Below, piece by piece: positions 58,838 to 64,000 of a DNA stretch of 64,000 nucleotides. Each line of letters starts with the position of its first letter. Position 1 is the first letter of the stretch. The stretch is from Breviolum minutum Mf 1.05b.01 (taxonomy: Eukaryota > Sar > Dinophyceae > Suessiales > Symbiodiniaceae): the NCBI GenBank assembly GCA_000507305.1, contig DF239234.1, positions 62,001-126,000 of the forward strand. The letters run 5' to 3'. The notes beneath the pieces were generated by a model. That model was not told the origin of the DNA and searched no databases. It was given only the letters and a program-made list of their open reading frames with translations. The position numbers were made by a program, and so were the translations under genes.

Positions 58838-59239
58838 ATGAAGGAAACTTTTGGGTTGCATGATCGACCTTTTTTTAGAAATCCATACTGTAGGGTTCCT
58901 GTTCTTTGAAAATGTGAATCATGGTGTTTTGGCCAAAAAATTGGGTGGGGGGGTCACTCATTTTGAGACATAGCCATATTAATAGTGAATCTCCAAGAAT
59001 TTGTGGTATATGACCACAGGTTCGAAAATCACCCCCAAAGAACATGATTCAAACTGCTACAAGATTATAGTGGAGGTGAAAACGGATTTTGTTGGGGGAG
59101 GTTTGGGATTTTGGATAAGCCCCATGTGTTCACTGCTAGGAGTTGAACTTGGTCCATATTGATCCCATGGCATGTAGCAATACGATCAACAAACCACCTA
59201 AACCAGCTTTTTGTCCAACGAAAAAGATCAACTCGGATG

Positions 59240-59334
59240 TACCCTCCAGGGAACTAACATATCCCTTACCAAGGTAATGTTGAAGATGAGTTTCCGTCCC
59301 CCCCCGCTGAAATATGTTAGTTCCATGAAGGGTA
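59240..59334. mobile_element. Family J element, copy 4
   Basis: TACCCTCCAGGGAACTAACA TATCCC ... AAATATGTTAGTTCCATGAA GGGTA. Confidence 0.8.
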
Positions 59335-59397
59335 TTGAATATTTACGACTGCGTAACACCTTGAATGAAGATATTGTATAGGGGGTCCTAAATTGGT

Positions 59398-59488
59398 GGG
59401 TTTCCCCAACAAACCCATGGGTTTTCCTACTAAAAATTGATCATTTTGGGGTGTGAAATGGGGGTACCAGCATTTAAGGAAACCCCCA
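59398..59488. mobile_element. Family BB element, copy 2
   Basis: GGGTTTCCCCAACAAACC ... GGTACCAGCATTTAAGGAAA CCCCC. Confidence 0.55.
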
Positions 59489-59489
59489 T

Positions 59490-60230
59490 ATAATTCCAAT
59501 TTGAAAATACTGTGGCTTTTGGGGCGGCTGAAATTCCCCGGAGCAGGGGCGCAAGGTGCCTGCAGTTTGTCTCTTTGAGTTTACCAAGAATGACAACGCA
59601 TAACCCACTTGAAAGGTGCTCAACCTATTAAATCTATTAATGTCAGGATAATGTTGTCTTTTAATCTGTCGCTTGTTGAGACTTTGAACGATGTGACAAA
59701 ACAAAAGTCAGCATCCAAAATGCCGTGAGGATGCAAGCCTCTTATTCTCACAGCAATCAGTGCTTTCCGATGTCTCACTAACTAGGGGAGATTGAAACAA
59801 AAAGACATCATCCTAAAAGGATCCCCCTTCCAATTTTCTCTATAATCATAATCTCTAAAATGGGCGGGGTCGTGCGCAAAACAAAATGGGTGTCCACCTC
59901 CTAGTCAGGGTAGGTGGGGTTGAGCACGGCATTGTGTAGACCCCATTTTGTAGATCCTCCCTTCTCTTAAAATCAGTTTCATTTCATAGAGATCTTTAAA
60001 ATGTGATGTTGGTTCCACGAGCCTTTTCTACATGCAGGCCCATGCCAATAGCACATGTAACATCAACAACACAACTCTAGGTGTGTGTGCGTGCTGCCAG
60101 TTCGCAGAAACCAACAGTTGGGGTGTGCACACCCATTTTGTAGCTGCTACCCATTTTGTACTACAAAATGGGGTGCCGATAAATCCAAAGGGAGATCTAT
60201 TATATAGGTGGATTTAGAAATGACGATGTG
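59490..60230. other. No gene seen; CCCATTTTGTAG repeats
   Basis: CCCATTTTGTAG occurs at 59942, 60131 and 60149, the last within a hairpin ACCCATTTTGTA/CTACAAAATGGGGT. A 61-codon frame at 60032 (NSTCNINNTTLGVCACC) is doubtful. Confidence 0.4.
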
Positions 60231-60315
60231 TTTTGTTCAACCTGTTTGAGTGAGGTTTTGATATGTGGGAAACATTCGTGGCAAAGCCTGTCCTCGGATG
60301 ACTTTTCGGTGAAAA

Positions 60316-60432
60316 ATGGAGAACCTTCATCCTGCCCCCGCGGCCCAGGGCCTTCTAGCCCTCTACGAGCAGTACAGCAAGTGCCAGCGTCATTTGCAGG
60401 CGAAAAACGAAGCAGTGCCGAAAAAATGTTGA
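60316..60432 (+). CDS. Short helical exon candidate
   Basis: ATG 60316 to TGA 60430, 38 codons in a GC-rich patch (PAAQGLLALYEQYSKCQRHL). The other plus frame and the minus strand are also open here (60200-60475), so the frame is not certain. No family recognised. Confidence 0.35.
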   Translation: MENLHPAPAAQGLLALYEQYSKCQRHLQAKNEAVPKKC

Positions 60433-60482
60433 TGAATTTTTTGGGGGAGCTGAGCTGAGCAGAGCAGATGGGCAAATGGCCA

Positions 60483-60609
60483 CTTGGAGGATCATCCCAG
60501 TTAGTAACTGGTTAATAACCATGTGATCGTCAGTCCCCCCCTTCCAATCCCCTAAATGCATTTTAAATCGGGGTTACTGACCACTAACTAGCTGGGATGA
60601 TTCTCCAAG
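60483..60609. mobile_element. Family F element, copy 9
   Basis: CTTGGAGGATCATCCCAGTT AGTAACTGG ... CTAGCTGGGATGATTCTCCA AG. Confidence 0.85.
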
Positions 60610-60901
60610 CAGACCCCCCCTTTGTGTACAGATCGTGGGTTGTTGAAGTAGGAAATTCACCCACTAAAGCCCTGAACTTCTAGCAGAGTGGGGACTGGAT
60701 AGGTTTGCCTAGAAGAGTTTTATTTGCTGAGATTTATCCCCAAAAGGAATCAGAAAAAACATCTCTAGAGTGGAACCACCAATTTGTTTGACCGATACCA
60801 AGTTGATTGTTTTTGTTGGTTGACTGGAATCGCTATTTTGTGATGGTTTTCCGTTTTCCCGATCTTAAAGTTTGTGTAATATGCCCAGTACACTCCATTA
60901 A

Positions 60902-61141
60902 ACCATAGATGGGGTGAAAATTGACTTGGATTTGTTAAAGGTGATTTTTATTGTCTACCCTGGTAAACCACCTTTAAACCACCATTAGGGAGAATCAGAA
61001 TATGATTTTTCTTTTTCCACGCATTTTCCAAGCATCTTAAGCACATCCAAGTCGAATAATCAATGGAAAAAACAAAAAAAGGCTTTGCAGCCAGCTACTG
61101 TTGATGGAAAAACGGATCTCTTGAAACCCCAAAAATATTAA
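60902..61141 (+). CDS. Short exons joined in phase across a family B element
   Basis: TIDGVKIDLDLLK (60902-60940) joins, on removal of 60941-61051 (GTGATT...CCAAG), to SNNQWKKQKKALQPATVDGK and ten more codons ending in TAA 61139. Half of the second part is L element sequence, so this is a weak case. Confidence 0.3.
60925..61051 (+). mobile_element. Family B element, copy 20
   Basis: GACTTGGATTTGTTAAAG|GTGATTTTTA ... CTTAAGCACATCCAAGTC. The outer GAC/GTC extends the terminal repeat. Confidence 0.75.
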
Positions 61142-61202
61142 ATTCATCTACAGCTGCGATATCCATCCCAACTAGCACAAGACTTATGACCCATCAACAT
61201 GT
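61096..61202. mobile_element. Family L element, copy 8
   Basis: TACTGTTGATGGAAAAACGG ... TTATGACCCATCAACATGTA. Confidence 0.6.
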
Positions 61203-61449
61203 ATGGTGGTGCTTGGTTTATGAGCTGGGGTATCTAAAATCCCTTCGTAATAGGGAGCTTTGGAGATTTGGTTTCTCAGCAAATTCATGAAATGCCTGCA
61301 GAGGCGATGGATCATAAAAGTGAGGGTGCCTCAGGTGTTGCCTTTGGTGGCAAAAATGCTGGGTGTTGATGGGTGTTGTGATTTTTGGGTGGGCAAGGTG
61401 TTTTTGGTTTTTATGTACGATTTTGGGAAGAATAAGATTTTTGCCAGAA

Positions 61450-61450
61450 G

Positions 61451-61500
<50 letters not shown>

Positions 61501-61520
61501 TGATGATGATGATGATGAAT
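61450..61520. repeat. (GAT)n microsatellite, about 22 units
   Basis: GATGAT tract with one phase slip at 61500. Confidence 0.95.
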
Positions 61521-61758
61521 CATGATGAATCATGGTGATGGAGAAGAATCATGATGAACTGTGGATTTCCATAAAGATGTGGTTTCTTCTAGAAGCAATG
61601 TTGCTAGATTTGTTCATTTAATAATTGCAATGGATAGTTGTTCGTTTTCCAGTTTTTCAGGACTGGGGAGGTGACAACCTGCCAGTTGCTATCTTAGTTT
61701 TTGGGAGTGAGATTTCCACATTTAAGTCCTCAGCTTTGGAAAGTCGTTTGGGACCTTC

Positions 61759-61893
61759 TACAAGGTGGGCCCCTATCAGTTATAAATGGGGTTTTAACTA
61801 CCATAAGTAGGGTGAAATAACTCCAGTTATCCATTTATAAGGCCATTTATAGAGGTTATAACTCCATTTATAACTGATAGGGGCCCACCTTCC
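61759..61893. mobile_element. Family H element, copy 13 (intact)
   Basis: TACAAGGTGGGCCCCTATCA GTTATAAATGG ... TTTATAACTGATAGGGGCCC ACCTTCCA. Confidence 0.85.
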
Positions 61894-62043
61894 ACCCTCC
61901 TGGGGAACTATCCTGGGACCCCTGAACTTCAGATGTTTGAGTCGATACGGATTTCCGTTCACTTCCCCGTTTTCGGTCCGGTGGGTCCCATGTGATTCAT
62001 CGTGGAAAACCGAGGAGGGTAGAGAATCGACCACAAATCTACG

Positions 62044-62152
62044 CTAGGGTGGTGGTTTCCAATTTTGATAGGGTTTTCCATCATAAACCATCCATTTTGG
62101 GGTACCCCTATTTTTGGAAACCTTGATATGGGTTGGTTCAACCACCAATTAG
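62044..62152 (+). mobile_element. Chimera: family A ends around a G core
   Basis: A left CTAGGGTGGTGGTTTCC, then G sequence (CCATCATAAACCATCCATTT TGGGGTACCCCTATTTTTGG AAAC), then A right GGTTGGTTCAACCACCAATT AG. Confidence 0.65.
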
Positions 62153-62307
62153 CAATGTATACACGCACTAAAACCCTAGAGAACCCCCCCCATGGTTCAC
62201 CGGTAAGCTGCTCTTTTGTTGGAAATCGCCCAGATTTCTGAACCATCAAGACATATCCAAAAAACGCGGGTCATTTCCCTCAGGAGTCAGACCACCTGCA
62301 CCCAAAT

Positions 62308-62443
62308 GGACCAATGAAAAAAAAGGGCCCCTGGTTGTTGAGGGTATTTAGTGGATTGTACTACCCAGCTTTGTGGGGATTATTTGATAAGCCATTATAA
62401 GGATCCCTACTAAACAACAAGTATAATGGAATGTCATAAGGGT
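62308..62443 (+). mobile_element. Family D element, copy 20
   Basis: TGGACCAATGAAAAAAAAGG GCC ... CAAGTATAATGGAATGTCAT AAGGGTA. Confidence 0.65.
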
Positions 62444-62598
62444 ATACTAGGTATCAATCATGTCATAAATATACTGGTGGATTATACTACACCAACAGCC
62501 CCTCCGTTTGAAACTATCAAATTTCAGGTCGTGTTCAGGTCTGTTTTTTGGTGGGTTTTTTGGGGGCTAAAATTTCCGACCCTTGGAGGATTCAGGCA

Positions 62599-62697
62599 TA
62601 TACTACCCAGCTACGTGGAGATTCTTTCATAAACCATTATAAGGATCCCGTCATTAAACAACCAGGATTTCATGGAAAGTAAGCGTTTTTTTCCCAG
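62599..62697 (+). mobile_element. Family D element, left end lost
   Basis: TACTACCCAGCTACGTGGAG ATTC ... GATTTCATGGAAAGTAAGCG TTTTTTTCCCAG. Its T-tract plus CAG may serve as the acceptor for the next exon. Confidence 0.6.
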
Positions 62698-63076
62698 CAC
62701 CAAATTCCCTGCTATGCGCAGAAGATTTCTTGAGGTTCCAATCAACGACTTGCGCAAGAGGTGGGGGGGAAATTCCTGGAATCAAGAATTGTTGTTTGAT
62801 TCTCAAAAAAAAAAAACGTGTGTTTGTTTAGTTGGCGATTTTTTACGGATTCTACCACGGTGAATCACCATAAAGCTACCATTGGGAGAATATGTTCTAT
62901 TTTTTCAAGCACCAAGCAAGCAAATCTAAGAAAAGATGAACACAAGATGGTTGATGAACAATACACAGCTCACCATTGGGGATGCTTCAAACATGTCGTA
63001 TCTCATGTGTTGTTTCATAAATGATCAGAGATTTCTGGACTCGGCACCGGTTTTTTTTGGCCAGTTTTGTGCCTAG
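62698..63076 (+). CDS. Gene with a family B intron using a GC donor
   Basis: Exon 1, 62698-62834 (acceptor gtttttttcccag, or start at ATG 62714), reads PAMRRRFLEVPINDLRKRWG and continues, with a 12-A run, into element-derived CVCLV. Removing 62835-62930 (96 nt, GCGATT...CTAAG) completes a Glu codon and opens 47 further coding-like residues (MNTRWLMNNTQLTIGDASNM; CCFINDQRFLDSAPVFFGQF) ending at TAG 63074. Unspliced, the first frame stops inside the element. The second exon is too long and well composed to be an easy coincidence. Protein family unknown. Confidence 0.6.
62816..62930 (+). mobile_element. Family B element, copy 21 (candidate GC-AG intron)
   Basis: GTGTGTTTGTTTAGTTG|GCGATTTTTTACGG ... 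CCAAGCAAGCAAATCTAAG. Confidence 0.85.
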
Positions 63077-63079
63077 AGA

Positions 63080-63382
63080 GTAGCTTTCCTGGCGGCAGTC
63101 TTTTTCCAGGATTTACGAAGGCCCGGTTTGGTTTCCCAAACACGTGGGGAACTACATTCTGAGCAAAACTCTGGAACTGCTCGTGCCTTCTTTCTATATG
63201 ACACAGAACCGGCGCAAAGAGAAGTTGCCTCTGCCACTTCATGGAAGGCTGGCTATGCTATGTTGATTGGGGCCGATCTGCCGATGTGTCAGGGGCTAAC
63301 CCAGGAACAGGAAGCACTATTTGCAGATCATGAGTTAGAATGTTTCCCAGAGCCTACTGTGGCTTCAGGCGGTGCATGCTGA
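63080..63382 (+). CDS. 100-codon ORF, unknown
   Basis: A frame open from just after the previous gene's stop to TGA 63380, with good composition (FFLYDTEPAQREVASATSWK; LIGADLPMCQGLTQEQEALF). It has no ATG near its start, so it is probably an exon (tttttccag at 63110 is an acceptor candidate). A second plus frame and a minus frame overlap the first half. No family recognised. Confidence 0.4.
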   Translation, partial: VAFLAAVFFQDLRRPGLVSQTRGELHSEQNSGTARAFFLYDTEPAQREVASATSWKAGYAMLIGADLPMCQGLTQEQEALFADHELECFPEPTVASGGAC

Positions 63383-63573
63383 CAACAAAACTACGAGCAA
63401 GGCTCTTGGAGCAATTTGCTCAGCTCAGGGTCACTCAACGGATTGCAACTAACTAATCTACATGCAGATATACTCACAGTGCTAAACGATGCTTAACAGT
63501 CCCAGGATGTAGAAAATGCAGGTTCAAGTTGGGTGACAAGAGTCAGGTCCGTAGGTGAACCCAAGGTAGTCTT

Positions 63574-63673
63574 ACTTGGCCAATGGCTAAACTTTAAAAT
63601 TTTTGGGATTACCCCTTTTTAGTAGGGAAAATAAGCCCTTCAAACTTTTATTTCAGGCTTCCATTGGCTAAGT
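63574..63673. mobile_element. Family R element, copy 2 (uninterrupted)
   Basis: ACTTGGCCAATGGCTAAACT TT ... GGCTTCCATTGGCTAAGTG. Serves as the empty site for the J insertion at 18090. Confidence 0.75.
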
Positions 63674-63763
63674 GAGTTTAGTTTACACAGTACACGTGTT
63701 TTTTGAATTCCACCAGTTTGGGTTTGGCGAATTGCCCAGATGTGGTAGGTTTTTAATCGATGA

Positions 63764-63861
63764 CTGGGTGGTGGTTTCAAACATCTTTTATGTTCAACCC
63801 TACTTGGGGAAATGATCACATTTGACTAATATTTTTCGGATGGGTTGAAACCACCAACTAG
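63764..63861 (+). mobile_element. Family A element, copy 27
   Basis: CTGGGTGGTGGTTTCAAA ... GGTTGAAACCACCAACTAG, ATGA duplicated. Confidence 0.8.
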
Positions 63862-64000
63862 ATGAGTCATCGCCTACGGGGAATGATCCTCTGCGAAAGT
63901 TGAGTTCTTCAGGTAACCCACACCTCTGGTGACATTCAATGAACTCTGATTCGTTCATGATGGGACCCTGATGTTATGAAATAAACCCTATAGGTAATCG

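Noticed and set aside
60200-60475. 91-codon minus-strand ORF at the GC-rich patch
   Set aside because: All three readings of the patch are open; the ATG-started plus frame has the most protein-like composition, so only that was listed, at low confidence.
61218-61538. Poly-Asp / poly-Ile ORFs
   Set aside because: By-product of the (GAT)n tract.

Overview
The window reads as nuclear DNA of a protist, most likely an alga with a large, gene-poor genome. Open frames are short and broken, GT-AG introns with pyrimidine-rich acceptors recur, three trinucleotide microsatellites are present, and there are no operons, Shine-Dalgarno sites or long bacterial ORFs. A dinoflagellate would fit (low gene density, one GC donor, terminal-inverted-repeat elements acting as introns), but no diagnostic gene was recognised, so this is inference.

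The dominant content is an unusually rich set of short (about 60-200 bp) non-autonomous elements with terminal inverted repeats. I count about 20 multi-copy families, lettered here A-Z plus BB and GG, and several single-copy hairpins, some 150-200 elements in all. Most are inserted at TA, and several are nested in one another (for example U in B in L, J in R, D in Y, L in D, EE in F, A in U). No transposase gene is visible.

Between the elements lie short GC-richer stretches that read as exons, on both strands. Almost none belongs to a family I recognise. Two decayed ORFs (8.5-9.3 kb and 36.1-37.0 kb) carry a motif like the C-terminal part of retroelement RNase H.

The main observation is that families A and B behave as introners, meaning transposable elements that supply introns. 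Family B (about 115 bp, termini CTTGGATTTG/CAAATCTAAG) has a conserved GTGAT donor about 16-18 nt inside its left end and ends in an AG acceptor. Family A (about 100 bp, termini CTRG-GTGGTGG/CCACCAACTAG, about 4-bp target duplication) has GT directly after the left CTRG and AG at its right end. Conceptual removal joins coding-looking ORFs in phase at many copies. The clearest are 20186-20278, 35196-35301, 62835-62930 (GC donor), 49269-49369 and 38691-38796.

Layout: 0-8 kb ORFs and mixed elements; 8-9.3 kb retroelement-like ORF; 11.7-12.2 kb gene with an A intron; 13.6-16.1 kb minus-strand ORFs and a GATCCAGACC tandem array; 16-24 kb dense elements with B- and A-interrupted genes; 24-33 kb mostly elements; 33-38 kb Gly/Tyr-rich gene, three-exon gene and RNase H-like relic; 41-43.5 kb B-intron gene and an AT-rich island with two compact ORFs; 44-56 kb elements with scattered exons and a minus-strand ORF carrying an in-frame element and one TGA; 56-64 kb further exons and the B-intron gene at 62.7-63.1 kb. 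All coordinates come from manual reading and may be off by a few bases, and exon calls rest on ORF appearance and phase only.
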